Notes under the pieces: generated by a model
The model's database searches: none
Seen by the model: the letters and a program-made list of their open reading frames with translations, nothing else
Told to the model about the DNA's origin: nothing
Shown here: positions 46,493 to 56,373 of the stretch, piece by piece
Layout: the number at the start of each line of letters is the position of its first letter
How positions within the stretch are numbered: position 1 is the stretch's first letter
NCBI GenBank assembly: GCA_018241125.1
Contig: JAFEEL010000013.1
Location: forward strand, 1 to 64,000
Reading direction: 5' to 3'
DNA: 64,000 nucleotides
Origin: Pseudomonadota bacterium
Lineage (GTDB): Bacteria; Pseudomonadota; Gammaproteobacteria; Xanthomonadales; Xanthomonadaceae
Made by a program: the position numbers and the translations under genes

Positions 46493-48055
46493 CTAGACTT
46501 CGAACTTGATGCCCTGCGCCAGCGGCAGCGCGTCCGAATAGTTGATGGTGTTGGTCTGCCGGCGCATGTACGCCTTCCACGCGTCAGAACCAGACTCGCG
46601 GCCACCGCCGGTTTCCTTCTCGCCACCGAAGGCGCCACCGATCTCCGCACCGGACGTGCCGATGTTGACGTTGGCGATGCCGCAATCGGAACCAGACGCC
46701 GCCAGGAACGCCTCGGCGGCCTTCAGGTTGGTGGTGAAGATCGACGACGACAGGCCCTGCGGCACGTCGTTCTGCATCGCGATCGCTTCGTCCAGAGTGG
46801 TGTACTTCATCACGTACAGGATCGGCGCGAAGGTCTCGGTCTGCACGACCTCGTCGGAGTTCTTCAGGCCGGTGATGATCGTCGGCAGCACGAAATAGCC
46901 CTTGCGCTCGGTCAGCGCGCGCCCGCCGCTGGCCACCGTGCCGCCCGCGGCCTTGGCCTTGGCGATGGCGGTGGTGAACGCGGCCACCGCGTCGGCGCTG
47001 TTGAGCGGGCCCATCAGGTTGGCCGGGTCGGTGGGATCGCCGATCTTCTTCTCGACCTGCGCGTAAGCGGCTACCAGCTTGCCCAGCACTTCGTCGTAGC
47101 GCGATGCGTGGACGAGCAGCCGGCGCGTGGTCGTGCAACGCTGGCCGGCGGTGCCGACCGCGCCGAAGGCGATGGCGGGGATGGCCAGCTTCAGGTCGGC
47201 GGTTTCATCGACGATGATCGCGTTGTTGCCGCCCAGTTCAAGCAAACTGCGGCCCATGCGCGCCGCGACGCGCTCGCCGACGTGGCGGCCGACGCGGGTC
47301 GAGCCGGTGAAGCTGATCAGCCCGACGCGGCGGTCGTCCACGAATTGCTGCGCCAATTCGCTGCCAGCGTCGTTGAACAGGAAGAACAGATCGGGGAAGC
47401 CGCCGTCCTTCAAAGCCGCATTGCAGATGCGCAGTGCGGCGATCGCCGACAGCGGGGTCTTGGGCGAAGGCTTCCAGATCGAGATATCGCCACACACCGC
47501 GGCGATGAAGGCATTCCACGCCCACACCGCGACCGGGAAGTTGAACGCGCTGATGATTCCCACCAAGCCGATTGGGTGCCACTGCTCGTACATGCGGTGG
47601 CCGGGGCGCTCGGAGTTCATGGTCAAGCCGTAGAGTTGGCGCGACAGGCCGACCGCGAACTCGCCGATGTCGATCATCTCCTGCACTTCGCCGTCGCCCT
47701 CGGGCTTGGACTTGCCCATCTCCAGCGCCACCAGCGAGCCCAGCGCATCCTTGTGGGTACGCAGCGCCTCGGCGCAGCGCCGTATCGCCTCGCCGCGACG
47801 CGGCGCCGGGGTGGTGCGCCACGCTGCGAACGCTTCCTGCGCGCGGGCGAGGATGGTGTCGTAATCGGACTGCGAGGCGGCGTGCACGCGGGCGATCACC
47901 TCGCCGTTGGCCGGGTTGACCGGCTCGATGACGCCGGCATCGGCGGTCTTGGACCATTGGCCCTGGCCGAGGTAGGTGCCCGATTCGACGGCGTGCAGGC
48001 CGAGCGCGGACAGGACGGGGTGGATGTCGTGGCGGGTGTCGAGCTGGGCGTTCAT
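46493..48055 (-). CDS. amaB: Antiquitin-type aldehyde dehydrogenase (ALDH7; AmaB-like)
   Basis: An NAD-dependent dehydrogenase that in this family oxidises alpha-aminoadipic semialdehyde/piperideine-6-carboxylate in lysine breakdown. The 520 residues show the cofactor and catalytic motifs [44 protein letters not shown] with the general-base Glu, and [16 protein letters not shown] with the nucleophilic Cys. The C-terminal [18 protein letters not shown] is characteristic of ALDH7A1. The ATG at 48055 is 42 bp after a tRNA gene on the same strand. The substrate is inferred from the subfamily. Confidence 0.88.
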   Translation of the reverse strand: MNAQLDTRHDIHPVLSALGLHAVESGTYLGQGQWSKTADAGVIEPVNPANGEVIARVHAASQSDYDTILARAQEAFAAWRTTPAPRRGEAIRRCAEALRTHKDALGSLVALEMGKSKPEGDGEVQEMIDIGEFAVGLSRQLYGLTMNSERPGHRMYEQWHPIGLVGIISAFNFPVAVWAWNAFIAAVCGDISIWKPSPKTPLSAIAALRICNAALKDGGFPDLFFLFNDAGSELAQQFVDDRRVGLISFTGSTRVGRHVGERVAARMGRSLLELGGNNAIIVDETADLKLAIPAIAFGAVGTAGQRCTTTRRLLVHASRYDEVLGKLVAAYAQVEKKIGDPTDPANLMGPLNSADAVAAFTTAIAKAKAAGGTVASGGRALTERKGYFVLPTIITGLKNSDEVVQTETFAPILYVMKYTTLDEAIAMQNDVPQGLSSSIFTTNLKAAEAFLAASGSDCGIANVNIGTSGAEIGGAFGGEKETGGGRESGSDAWKAYMRRQTNTINYSDALPLAQGIKFEV

Positions 48056-48097
48056 GGTATTCCTCGTGAGCCGTATCGGCGTTGCGGACGTGAGTCA

Positions 48098-48174
48098 TGG
48101 CGACCCCGGCCCGATTCGAACGGGCGACCTCGCCCTTAGGAGGGGCGCGCTCTATCCAGCTGAGCTACGGGGCC
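48098..48174 (-). tRNA. tRNA-Arg (anticodon CCT)
   Basis: A 77-nt cloverleaf with encoded CCA. The acceptor arms GGCCCCG and CGGGGTC pair. The D arm GCTC...GAGC is followed by an anticodon stem CGCCC/GGGCG with loop CTCCTAA giving anticodon CCT, and a T arm GCCCG TTCGAAT CGGGC. It reads AGG codons. Such tRNA-Arg genes often serve as integration sites, but no integrase is seen nearby. Confidence 0.97.
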
Positions 48175-48212
48175 GGCAATCGGGTATTTTCGCATGAACC
48201 GGGCGGAACCGG

Positions 48213-48331
48213 AGCGGGGAGCGGGAAGCGGGAAGCGGGGAGCGGGGAGCGGGAAGCGGGGCGCGGGAAGCGGGAAGCGGGAAGCGGGAAGCGGAAAGCG
48301 GAAAGCGGAAAGCGGAAAACGGAAAGCGGGG
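48213..48331. repeat. 7-bp tandem array, 17 units (agcggga/agcgggg type)
   Basis: Seventeen heptamers, agcggga, agcgggg or agcggaa with two single-base variants, occupy 119 bp between tRNA-Arg and the 3' end of the LytS-type kinase gene. Runs of the same variant are clustered (four agcggaa in a row), as expected from slippage. It is purine-rich on the plus strand and non-coding. Confidence 0.95.
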
Positions 48332-48351
48332 AGCGCCGCGGTCTGCCGGCA

Positions 48352-49431
48352 TCAACCGCTTGATGCGGTCGTGATCGCATTCGTCGGCAGGCTCAGCACC
48401 GCGACATAGCGCCCGGCTTCGGTGCGGGTCTGCAGCAGGTCGCGGTGCTGCGGGTCGAGGGCGCGCACGCGCTCGCGCACCGCGGCCAGCCCGACGCGGT
48501 GGCCCTGCGCGGCGGCGGTGCCTGCCGGCGGCAGGTCGTTGGCGACGGTGACCGTGATCGCACCGGCGATCGCGGCAACCGCTATTTCAACTGCGCCGCC
48601 GTCCGACGCGGGTTCAATGCCGTGGCGGATGGCGTTCTCCACCAGCGGCTGGATCGACAATGCCGGCAGCGATGCCGCCGGCAGCGGTTCGGGCAAGTTC
48701 CACCGCACGCGCAGGCGTTGCCCGAAGCGCAGCGATTCGATTTCCAGATAGCGCCGCGCCAGCGCCAGCTCATCGGCCAACTGGATGATCCGCGGCCCGG
48801 CCAGTGCGGCGCGGAACAAGTCGGCCAGGTCGAGCAGCAGGCGCTCGGCTTCCTCCGGGCGGGCGTGTACCAACGCCGCCCCGGTGTTGAGCGTGTTGAA
48901 CAGGAAATGTGGCTGGATGCGCGCATGCAAGGCTTCCAGCTCCGCTTGCTTGGCCTGCACGGCCATCTGTCGGGCGCGCCAGTAGTTCTGGAAAACGGCC
49001 AGTCCGAACAAGCCGACGGTCAATGCCAGCGCGGTCAGGCGCAGGATGAACGTCGGGTCGCTGCGCTCCGGGTGCAGATCGCCACTGCGCAGCAGATAGC
49101 TCGCCGCCGAGCCGACCAGGAACGTGTTCAGCACGACCAGGGCCAAGGCCAGCCAGGCGATCGTCTGCGGGCGCCAATGCACGAGTTTGCGCCGCAACAG
49201 GTACAAAGCGCCGATGCTCAAGAAGGCGACCCACTGGATCAGCAGTGAGGCCAAGCCGAAATACACCCAGCGATCGCCGCCGGCGAACGGGGCCAGCGCC
49301 AGCACCGCCGCCAGCCCTTCACCGGCCAGAACGACCGAAAACAACGCCGGGGCCTGCCACAGAGCTTCCAGCGGCTGCGCACTTGCGGCGGGTAGGGCGG
49401 ATGGCAGGGGCCGGCTCATGGGAGGCATCAT
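48352..49431 (-). CDS. algZ: LytS/AlgZ-type sensor histidine kinase
   Basis: An about 359-residue inner-membrane kinase. Residues 1-150 hold four hydrophobic segments. The His_kinase domain follows with AQKAELEALHARIQPHFLFN (actually KQAELEALHAR...), phospho-acceptor His in QPHFLFNTLN at about 205, LSIQPLVENAIRHGIEP as N box, and a short ATPase domain ending GLAAVRERVRAL. This matches AlgZ/FimS/LytS kinases, whose partner is a LytTR regulator (AlgR). No AlgR gene is adjacent, which is unusual. Starts at ATG 49431, 49428 or 49419 are all possible. It is divergent from the minor pilin operon that AlgR controls in Pseudomonas aeruginosa. Confidence 0.82.
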   Translation of the reverse strand: MMPPMSRPLPSALPAASAQPLEALWQAPALFSVVLAGEGLAAVLALAPFAGGDRWVYFGLASLLIQWVAFLSIGALYLLRRKLVHWRPQTIAWLALALVVLNTFLVGSAASYLLRSGDLHPERSDPTFILRLTALALTVGLFGLAVFQNYWRARQMAVQAKQAELEALHARIQPHFLFNTLNTGAALVHARPEEAERLLLDLADLFRAALAGPRIIQLADELALARRYLEIESLRFGQRLRVRWNLPEPLPAASLPALSIQPLVENAIRHGIEPASDGGAVEIAVAAIAGAITVTVANDLPPAGTAAAQGHRVGLAAVRERVRALDPQHRDLLQTRTEAGRYVAVLSLPTNAITTASSG

Positions 49432-49652
49432 GCCGCGCCCCACAGCGGCCGCGCCAGCCGGCTGGCGTGTGCGGGCGCCAGCGCCGCGGGCGCAAGCCGC
49501 ACTGGCCAAGACGCGGCCGGCGCGCAATACTTCAGACGGGCAGGAGAGGGCGCTTTGGCCGCATATGCCCCGTTTTGCTCCGCTGGTCGGTCGGCGCTTG
49601 CCGGCCCGACTGGTTCCTTCTTATCGTTGCCGCGACCCTCGGGAGGGCTGCC

Positions 49653-50312
49653 GTGTCTGCGTATTCGAACCAATGTGCGTGTCGGGCGCCGGTCGGCCGC
49701 AAGGCCATTCAAGGTTTCACTCTCATCGAGTTGATGATCGTCGTGCTGGTTGGTTTGGTTTTGCTCACCTTGGCGTTACCCAGCTTCGACGCCGTGATGA
49801 ACTCTGGTCGCATCAACAGTCAGGCCAACGAGTTCGTTGCCACCTTGCAACTGGCCAAGATGGAGGCGATCCGCCGCAATGCGCGGGTGGTGGTCTGCCC
49901 CAGCACCAACGGGACATCCTGTACGGGCGGCGGTAATTGGCAGGGTTGGGTGGCGTTCGTGGACGACGGTGGCTACAGCCACAACTGGGCGGCCGGTGTG
50001 GCGAGCAACGCCAACAACACCCAGGTCGACGCCAATGAAACCATCCTGCGCGCCGGTGTGGTGCCATCCAACGTCACCGTCACCAGCAGCAGCAACATCA
50101 GCGGCACCACCAATGGCGCCATCATCTTCCGGGCCGATGGGTTGGCGCGTGACAACGCCGGCAACCTGCTCAACGGTCGCATCGGCGTGTGCGTGGTGAC
50201 CACCCGGCCACCGGAAAACGCGCGCAACGTGATGATCAGTACCGGCGGACGCATCTCCGTCGAGCAGGTCACCAATGCCGCCTGCACCGTACCGTCCAAT
50301 GCCAACTCTTGA
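49653..50312 (+). CDS. fimU: Type IV minor pilin FimU (GspH/FimT family)
   Basis: A 219-residue prepilin and the first gene of the minor pilin operon. The type III signal ends KAIQG before FTLIELMIVVLVGLVLLTLA, where the prepilin peptidase PilD cleaves after Gly and methylates Phe; Glu+5 is present. The C-terminal part is a GspH-type beta domain with a Cys pair (VVCPSTNGTSC). No ATG fits; GTG 49653 lies 5 bp after a strong gggaggg Shine-Dalgarno, so I chose it. FimU with PilVWX and PilE forms the complex that primes pilus assembly. Confidence 0.9.
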   Translation: MSAYSNQCACRAPVGRKAIQGFTLIELMIVVLVGLVLLTLALPSFDAVMNSGRINSQANEFVATLQLAKMEAIRRNARVVVCPSTNGTSCTGGGNWQGWVAFVDDGGYSHNWAAGVASNANNTQVDANETILRAGVVPSNVTVTSSSNISGTTNGAIIFRADGLARDNAGNLLNGRIGVCVVTTRPPENARNVMISTGGRISVEQVTNAACTVPSNANS

Positions 50313-50328
50313 TCCCACGAGGCCACCC

Positions 50329-50784
50329 ATGATCGTCAGCCTCTCCCACGCGCCTTCGATGCCAGCACGGCAGGCAGGCATGAGCCTGATCGAAGTGTTG
50401 ATCGCGGTGTTGATCCTGGGCATCGGTGTGCTGGGTATCGCCGCCATGCAGGCCTCCGCATTGCGCAACAGCCAAAGTTCGATGCAGCAGACGCAGGCCG
50501 TGATCGCTGCCAATGCGATGATGGATTCGATGCGCGCCAATCCGGGTGGTGCTTACGCCTTGGCCATGGCCGGCGCGCCGTGCGCGCCGCCATCGGCCGG
50601 CGCGACGGTGGCCAGCAAGGATTTGAATGCCTGGATCGCCGGCATGCAGACGGCGATTTCGCCCAGTGCCTGCGGCTCGGTTGCCTGCGCAGGCAACGTC
50701 TGCACGGTCACCGTGCAATGGAACGAAACCGCCGACCCGGCCAGCCCCACCAACTCCGTCGTCATCCAGAGCCGCCTGCAATGA
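50329..50784 (+). CDS. pilV: Type IV minor pilin PilV
   Basis: A 151-residue prepilin. The leader ends RQAG before MSLIEVLIAVLILGIGVLGI, with Glu+5 and the long hydrophobic helix; the residue after the cleaved Gly is Met, as in many PilV proteins. The C-terminal part holds four cysteines (CAPP, CGSVACAGNVC) likely disulfide-bonded. ATG 50329 is preceded by acgagg. Its stop overlaps the pilW start (ATGA). Confidence 0.9.
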   Translation: MIVSLSHAPSMPARQAGMSLIEVLIAVLILGIGVLGIAAMQASALRNSQSSMQQTQAVIAANAMMDSMRANPGGAYALAMAGAPCAPPSAGATVASKDLNAWIAGMQTAISPSACGSVACAGNVCTVTVQWNETADPASPTNSVVIQSRLQ

Positions 50785-51782
50785 GCGCCCAGACCTTTTT
50801 CCAATCGCGCAGCGGCCGCACCAACCAGGGCGGCATGGGCTTGATCGAGCTGATGATCGCCATCTTGCTGGGCATTCTGGTGGCCGGCAGTGCAGTGGCG
50901 ATCTTCTCCACCAACCGCAGCGCCTGGGCCGCCACCGAGAGCCTTGGACGCATCCAGGAAAACTCGCGGCTGGCCTACGAGATGATGGCCCGCGATTTGC
51001 GTGATGCCGGTGGCACGCCGTGCGCGCGCAATACGCCGATGGCGAACGTCACCAGTGGCGCGAATTGGTGGCGAAACTGGGGCAACGGCAGCGTGATCGG
51101 GTTCAATCAGGGCGCGGCCCCCCCGGCGGGCGCGCCGGCGAACATGACCACCCTGGGCGATTCGTTCGTCGCCCTGTCCGCCAACGGGCTGCCGCTGTCC
51201 GTGGTGTCCCACGACAATGCCGGCGGAAACTTCAAGCTCAATATGCCACCGACCGGGGTCAACCCGCTGGATCTGGTCGTGGTCTGCGATTATCGGCAGG
51301 GTAGCTTGTTCCAGATCGCCGCCGGTGGCGTGAGCACCGCCACCAACACCATCAGCTATTCGCAAAGCGGCATGAACTGCACCAAGGATCTGACCATGCC
51401 GGTCAAGTGCGGTTCGGCCAAGAACGGCGTGAAGTATGGCAACAACGCGATGATCGGCCGCCTGCGCTCGGTGGCGTGGTACGTCGCCGCCAATACCCAC
51501 GGCGGCACCTCGCTGTTCCAGTCGCAGTTGGCCAGCAACGGCACGATGAGCAACCAGGAAATTGCCGAAGGCGTCACCGGCATGCAGGTCACGTACCTGC
51601 TCAATACGGGTACCGGCTACGTGGACGCCGCCGGTGTGGCCGGCAACTGGGCCAATGTGATGTCTGTGCGCATCACCCTGACCATGCAGGGTGGGCAGGG
51701 CCAAGAACGTGCCTCCGTGACCGGTGGCGCGCTCACCCGCACGCTGACGCAAACCATTTCTCTTCGGGATCACCAGTCATGA
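50781..51782 (+). CDS. pilW: Type IV minor pilin PilW
   Basis: A 333-residue prepilin. The leader MSAQTFFQSRSGRTNQGG is cleaved before MGLIELMIAILLGILVAGSA, with Glu+5 present. A large C-terminal beta domain follows (about 60-333), typical of PilW/ComGF-like pilins. It begins inside the pilV stop codon and ends inside the pilX start (both ATGA), so pilV, pilW and pilX are translated together. PilW links PilX and PilY1 to the core minor pilins. Confidence 0.92.
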   Translation: MSAQTFFQSRSGRTNQGGMGLIELMIAILLGILVAGSAVAIFSTNRSAWAATESLGRIQENSRLAYEMMARDLRDAGGTPCARNTPMANVTSGANWWRNWGNGSVIGFNQGAAPPAGAPANMTTLGDSFVALSANGLPLSVVSHDNAGGNFKLNMPPTGVNPLDLVVVCDYRQGSLFQIAAGGVSTATNTISYSQSGMNCTKDLTMPVKCGSAKNGVKYGNNAMIGRLRSVAWYVAANTHGGTSLFQSQLASNGTMSNQEIAEGVTGMQVTYLLNTGTGYVDAAGVAGNWANVMSVRITLTMQGGQGQERASVTGGALTRTLTQTISLRDHQS

Positions 51783-52345
51783 GCGCCGTTTCCCTGCCCC
51801 GCGTCCCGTCCGCACAGCGCGGCGCCGCCTTGATGGTGGTGCTGGTGCTGCTGGTGATCATGACCTTGCTCGGCTTGGCCAGCCTGCGCGGCACGTTGAT
51901 GACCCAGCGCATGAGCGCCAACATGTACGACCGCAACATCAGCCTGCAGGCGGCTGAGTCCGCGCTGCGCCAGGGCGAGGCGGTGGTCGCGGCCGGCACG
52001 TTGCCCGATTCCTCCTTCACCGCGGCCTGCACCGGCGGCTTGTGCGCACAGCAATCGGCCGCCGCCGGAACCGCCGACCGCTGGGCCAACCCGACGTTCG
52101 CCGGCTGGCGGAACGGCACCACTCTGGCCAGCGACGCCAACATGACCCCGCAGTACTTCATCGAGCTGATGGGCAATGCGCCCAACTGGCCCGGTTGCGA
52201 CCAGGAAATCCCGATGCACCCCAACTGCCTCACCCCGCGCTACCGCGTGACCGCCCGCAATCTCGACCCCACTGCCGCCGGCAACTCCGACCGGTCGATG
52301 GTGGTCTTGCAGTCCAACTACGCCGCCGCCCTGCCGTCGCCGTAA
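51779..52345 (+). CDS. pilX: Type IV minor pilin PilX
   Basis: A 188-residue pilin-like protein. The leader ends RG before AALMVVLVLLVIMTLLGLAS; Glu+5 is absent, as is typical of PilX/GspK-like pilins. The rest has four cysteines (CTGGLCAQQ, CDQEIPMHPNC). PilX sits near the pilus tip with PilY1. It overlaps pilW by 4 bp, and 57 bp separate it from pilY1. Confidence 0.9.
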   Translation: MSAVSLPRVPSAQRGAALMVVLVLLVIMTLLGLASLRGTLMTQRMSANMYDRNISLQAAESALRQGEAVVAAGTLPDSSFTAACTGGLCAQQSAAAGTADRWANPTFAGWRNGTTLASDANMTPQYFIELMGNAPNWPGCDQEIPMHPNCLTPRYRVTARNLDPTAAGNSDRSMVVLQSNYAAALPSP

Positions 52346-52402
52346 CCCCCACCTCTGCACAATCCCGATCATCTGGCCGCGCATTCCGGCCAAGGAAATG
52401 CC

Positions 52403-55400
52403 ATGAACCGCACCGCTCCCAAAACCGCCCGTTTCACCACGCTCGGTCGGCAGATTCTCCTCGCGTTGATGGGCTTCGGTTGCACCTTGCCGGCAATGGC
52501 CGGCATCAGCATCCCCAATACGCCGCTGCAGTCCGGGTCGCCGATCCCGGCCAACATCACCGTGTTGATCGACGACTCGGGATCGATGTACTGGCGCTAC
52601 CTCTACATCCACAACGCCGATGCCAGCTTTCCGAAGATTGCCATCCCCAAGGGCGTGGATGGCGCGTCCAGCGCGACGACCAGCAGCGGTAGCGGCGACG
52701 AGGTCAGCAACGACAATTTTGGCGCCTGCGGCACCTGCGTGGTGACGGGCGATGCCAGTAGTTCCAAAGGGGGGTACAACCAGACCAAGTACATGGTGGA
52801 CAAGTCGTCCGCCACCAACGGCCTGTACTACAACCCCAGCGTGACCTATACGCCGTGGTACCACCCGGATGGCACGCAGTTGCCAGGCGTGTCCTACAAC
52901 GCCGTAGCCACGCATCACGAGTTCGCGAACTACAGCTACACCAGCCCGGGTGGCGCTACCATCTCCACGACCAGTGCCTCGGTCGACTTGAGCGGTTACA
53001 TCAATACCTACTACGTGCTGCAGAGCCCCTCGGCCGATCGCAGCCAGGCGAGCAACTACTACCGGTTCCAGATTCTGCCGGACGGGACGATCTGGCGCAG
53101 CCAACTGGCACAAACCAACACCGGCAATACGGCCGGAAAAGGTTGCAACGACGCAGCGGGCGCGGCCGGCACCGTGGATTGGCGCAACTGCACTCGTGTC
53201 ACCCCGACCGGCCGCACCGAGACCGCAGAGAAACAGAATTTCGCCAATTGGTACACGTTCTACGAAACCCGTATCAAGACCGCCAAGGCCAGTTTGACCG
53301 CCGCCTTCTCAAATCTTGGAATATTGCCGCGCGTCGGGTTCCGCACCATATGGAACCGCAACAATTCGGATATCCCGGTGGGGACGGACAACGGCTTGTT
53401 CGAGGACAAGGCGTCGCCGGCGACCAACAACAAGACCAAGTGGTTCAACTCGGTGGTCAACGCGATTGCCAGCAGCGGTACGCCGCTGCGCTCGGCGTTG
53501 GCGAGCGTTGGCTCGTACTACTCGCAGACCAGCGCCAGCGGACCGTATGGCCCTGAGTCGGGTTCGGCGCAGTTGAGCTGCCGACAAAACTTCACCATCC
53601 TGACCACGGATGGTTATTGGAACCAAAGCTATACCGATTCGACCGTCGGTACGGCCGACAACGGGGCTCCGTATCCCTTCGGGTCAAGTGCCAGTTACAC
53701 CCTGGCGGACGTCGCCTACTATTACTGGAAAAACGATCTGCGCCCGGATTTGACCAACAATGTGCCCACCAGTACGGCCGACCCGGCCAACTGGCAGCAC
53801 ATGACCTTGTTCACCATCTCCATCGGCGCGCACGGTACGCTCGATCCGGCAACGGTGCTGAACTGGATCGCCACCAACACGCCGTTCACCTGGCCGGTGC
53901 CGACGCACGATCAGGTCACCACCATCGACGACCTGTTTCACGCCGCGATCAACGGCCATGGCAAGTTCGTGATCGCCTCGAATCCTACCGACTTCGTCAA
54001 CGCACTGGTTGGCGCGCTCGACACCATCGCACAGCGCACCAGCGCGTCGTCGAACGTGTCGGTCAGCGGTGCGCGCCTGACCACCACCAGCCAGTTGTTC
54101 CAGTCCAACTTCATCATCGGCAAGTGGACCGGCGATCTGGGCGCCTATCCGATCAGCACCGGCGGCGTGGTCAGCAGCACCCCGACTTGGCTGGCGTCGC
54201 AGCACATCCCGACCTGGAATGCTCGCCCGATCTATACCTGGAACGGATCGGCCGGCGTCAGTTTCCCGACGGCGGCACAGACGACGGCACTGGGCGGGGC
54301 CAATGTTGCCGATTACATCAGGGGCGACCAGAGCAAAGAGCAGTCCAATGGCGGATCCTATCGGAATCGCTCGTCGATTCTTGGCGACATGATCGATTCC
54401 TCGCCGGTGTACCAGCCCGCGGATACGAGTGTTGTTCCGAGTACCCCGGCTGTGGTTTATGTCGGCGGCAACGATGGCATGTTGCACGCGTTCAACGGCA
54501 GTACCGGCGTGGAGATGTTCGACTACGTGCCTGCTGGCGTGAACATGTCCAACCTGCAGACCTTGGCGAATCCGAATTACGCGCACCAGTATTTCGTGGA
54601 CGGTTCGATCGTGGTATCCACCAAGAAGCAGACCACCACGCCCACCGACAGTACCGGCAAGAACATTCTGGTCGGCGTGCTCGGTCGCGGCGGCAACACC
54701 GTCTACGCGCTGGACGTGAGCGATCCGGCCAACTTCAACGCGACCAAGGTGCTGTGGGAGTACCAGGATGCCGACATGGGCAACTCGCTGGGCACGCCAG
54801 TCATCGCGCGGATGAACACAGGAGATCCGGCGGTGATCATCGGCAACGGCTACAACAGCGCCTCCGGGCATTCCGTGTTCTATGTGTTGAATATCCGCAC
54901 CGGTGCGCTGATCGCCAAGCTCGACACCAAGGCCGGCGACAATGTGAGCAACTTCAACGGCATGGCCACGCCCAAGGGCTGGGACGCCGACCGCAATGGC
55001 ACCGTCGACACAATCTATGGCGGCGACCTGCTGGGCAATATGTGGGAGTGGGATGTTTCTGACTCCAATCCCGCAAATTGGGGCCCGGAATACGGCACCG
55101 CGGCTGCCCCGCAGCCGTTCTACGTGGCCAAGGACGCCGGCGGCAACCGCCAGCCGATCACCAGTGGCTTGACGATCGGCCTGAATCCGGTGGACTTCAG
55201 CCGCTGGATCTTCTTCGGTACCGGCAGCTACTTGACCAACGGCGATCCGACCAACAAGAACGTGCAATCGTGGTACGCGATGCAGGATCCGGGCCCGGCC
55301 GTACCCAACGGCCCGACCCAGATCACTGGCCGCGCGATGCTCAAGCAGCGCTCGATCGTCACCTCGACCGTGGTCAACGGCAATACCGTGCGCGCTTTTG

Positions 55401-55855
55401 GTGCCGCCACCTCGGGTGACATGGCCGGCTACAAGGGGTGGTACGTCGATTGGAACTATCCGTCCGCGCAGGGTGAGCGTATCGTCAGCGACTCCACCTT
55501 GTTGGGCAATATTCTGCTCGCCGCCAGCATCATTCCGTCGAACAACGCCTGCGATGTCGGCGGGTCGGGCTTCATCAATGCGATCGATGCCTTCACCGGG
55601 GGCGCCGTAACCAATCCGTTCTTCGACATCAACGGCGACGGCGTGGTGAACTCCGGCGACACGATTACCGCGCCGGGTGGTGGGCAACTCGCGGCAGGCT
55701 CGATCGACCTCGGCGTCGGCATGCCCAGCCTGCCGGTGTTCATCCAGAAAGTGATCACGACCACCGGCTCCAGCGGCAACATCGGCCAGGTGATCGTGAG
55801 CACGCCGACCAACTCCGGGCGCATCTCCTGGCGCGAAATCCTGATCGGGAACTGA
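52403..55855 (+). CDS. pilY1: Pilus tip-associated adhesin/mechanosensor PilY1
   Basis: A 1150-residue secreted protein. The signal peptide is at 1-33 (cleavage near PAMAG). A von Willebrand A-like region starts with VLIDDSGSM (about 54-62), the metal-binding MIDAS motif, and the C-terminal half is the PilY1 beta-propeller (VVYVGGNDGMLHAFNGSTG, LVGVLGRGGNTVYALDVSDP). A calcium loop DINGDGVVNSGD lies near the C-terminus, as in P. aeruginosa PilY1, where it controls pilus extension and retraction. A DYIRGDQSKEQ segment precedes the propeller. It starts at ATG 52403 (MNRTAPKTARF). Its role is adhesion, twitching and surface sensing. Confidence 0.95.
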   Translation: MNRTAPKTARFTTLGRQILLALMGFGCTLPAMAGISIPNTPLQSGSPIPANITVLIDDSGSMYWRYLYIHNADASFPKIAIPKGVDGASSATTSSGSGDEVSNDNFGACGTCVVTGDASSSKGGYNQTKYMVDKSSATNGLYYNPSVTYTPWYHPDGTQLPGVSYNAVATHHEFANYSYTSPGGATISTTSASVDLSGYINTYYVLQSPSADRSQASNYYRFQILPDGTIWRSQLAQTNTGNTAGKGCNDAAGAAGTVDWRNCTRVTPTGRTETAEKQNFANWYTFYETRIKTAKASLTAAFSNLGILPRVGFRTIWNRNNSDIPVGTDNGLFEDKASPATNNKTKWFNSVVNAIASSGTPLRSALASVGSYYSQTSASGPYGPESGSAQLSCRQNFTILTTDGYWNQSYTDSTVGTADNGAPYPFGSSASYTLADVAYYYWKNDLRPDLTNNVPTSTADPANWQHMTLFTISIGAHGTLDPATVLNWIATNTPFTWPVPTHDQVTTIDDLFHAAINGHGKFVIASNPTDFVNALVGALDTIAQRTSASSNVSVSGARLTTTSQLFQSNFIIGKWTGDLGAYPISTGGVVSSTPTWLASQHIPTWNARPIYTWNGSAGVSFPTAAQTTALGGANVADYIRGDQSKEQSNGGSYRNRSSILGDMIDSSPVYQPADTSVVPSTPAVVYVGGNDGMLHAFNGSTGVEMFDYVPAGVNMSNLQTLANPNYAHQYFVDGSIVVSTKKQTTTPTDSTGKNILVGVLGRGGNTVYALDVSDPANFNATKVLWEYQDADMGNSLGTPVIARMNTGDPAVIIGNGYNSASGHSVFYVLNIRTGALIAKLDTKAGDNVSNFNGMATPKGWDADRNGTVDTIYGGDLLGNMWEWDVSDSNPANWGPEYGTAAAPQPFYVAKDAGGNRQPITSGLTIGLNPVDFSRWIFFGTGSYLTNGDPTNKNVQSWYAMQDPGPAVPNGPTQITGRAMLKQRSIVTSTVVNGNTVRAFGAATSGDMAGYKGWYVDWNYPSAQGERIVSDSTLLGNILLAASIIPSNNACDVGGSGFINAIDAFTGGAVTNPFFDINGDGVVNSGDTITAPGGGQLAAGSIDLGVGMPSLPVFIQKVITTTGSSGNIGQVIVSTPTNSGRISWREILIGN

Positions 55856-55857
55856 CC

Positions 55858-56313
55858 ATGAGCCATTTCATCCAGGACGTCCGCTCCGACCTGCGTGTAG
55901 GCGGAACGCAACAAGGCTTCAGCTTGATCGAGCTGATGGTCGTGGTGGCGATCGTCGCCGTTCTGAGTGTCGTCGCCTACGCCTCGTACGACTGGGCGAC
56001 TACCAAGACCCGGCGCAAGGAGGCTGCCGGTTGCATCACGCAAGGCGCGCAGTTCATGGAGCGTTTCTATGCCACCAACCTGCGCTATGACAAAACCTTG
56101 GCGGGTGCGGCCGTGGCATTTCCGGCTCCATTGTGCAACGACGACTTGACGCCCTACTACAACGTCACTCTGTCGGCAGTCAGCGCAACCACCTACACCG
56201 TTCAAGCCGTTCCCCTTGGGACCCAGGCCACCCGCGACACCTCTTGCGGAACCTTGGCCATGAACCAAGCGGGCACCAAGACCGCCAGCGGTGGTGGCAG
56301 CGGCTGCTGGTGA
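55858..56313 (+). CDS. pilE: Type IV minor pilin PilE
   Basis: A 151-residue prepilin. The leader ends GGTQQG before FSLIELMVVVAIVAVLSVVA, with Phe+1 and Glu+5. The C-terminal domain carries four cysteines (AAGCITQG, APLCNDD, TSCGTL and a final SGCW) and the YNVTL strand typical of PilE/PilA. It starts 2 bp after the pilY1 stop and is followed by a strong terminator, so it closes the fimU-pilVWXY1E operon. No PilY2 frame is seen between pilY1 and pilE. Confidence 0.93.
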   Translation: MSHFIQDVRSDLRVGGTQQGFSLIELMVVVAIVAVLSVVAYASYDWATTKTRRKEAAGCITQGAQFMERFYATNLRYDKTLAGAAVAFPAPLCNDDLTPYYNVTLSAVSATTYTVQAVPLGTQATRDTSCGTLAMNQAGTKTASGGGSGCW

Positions 56314-56373
56314 TCGCCGTCCCTCGCGGCACCTGCGAGGGCGGCTGGCCTGCGGAACGTCCTGCAGGCTGAA

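Noticed and set aside
46320..46580. Longer version of the DUF4190-like protein starting further upstream
   Set aside because: The added segment is Arg/Ala-rich without similarity and would interrupt the membrane-protein start; TTG 46319 fits the family.
48098..48400. Integrated element at tRNA-Arg
   Set aside because: No integrase and no second copy of the tRNA 3' end were seen within the window.
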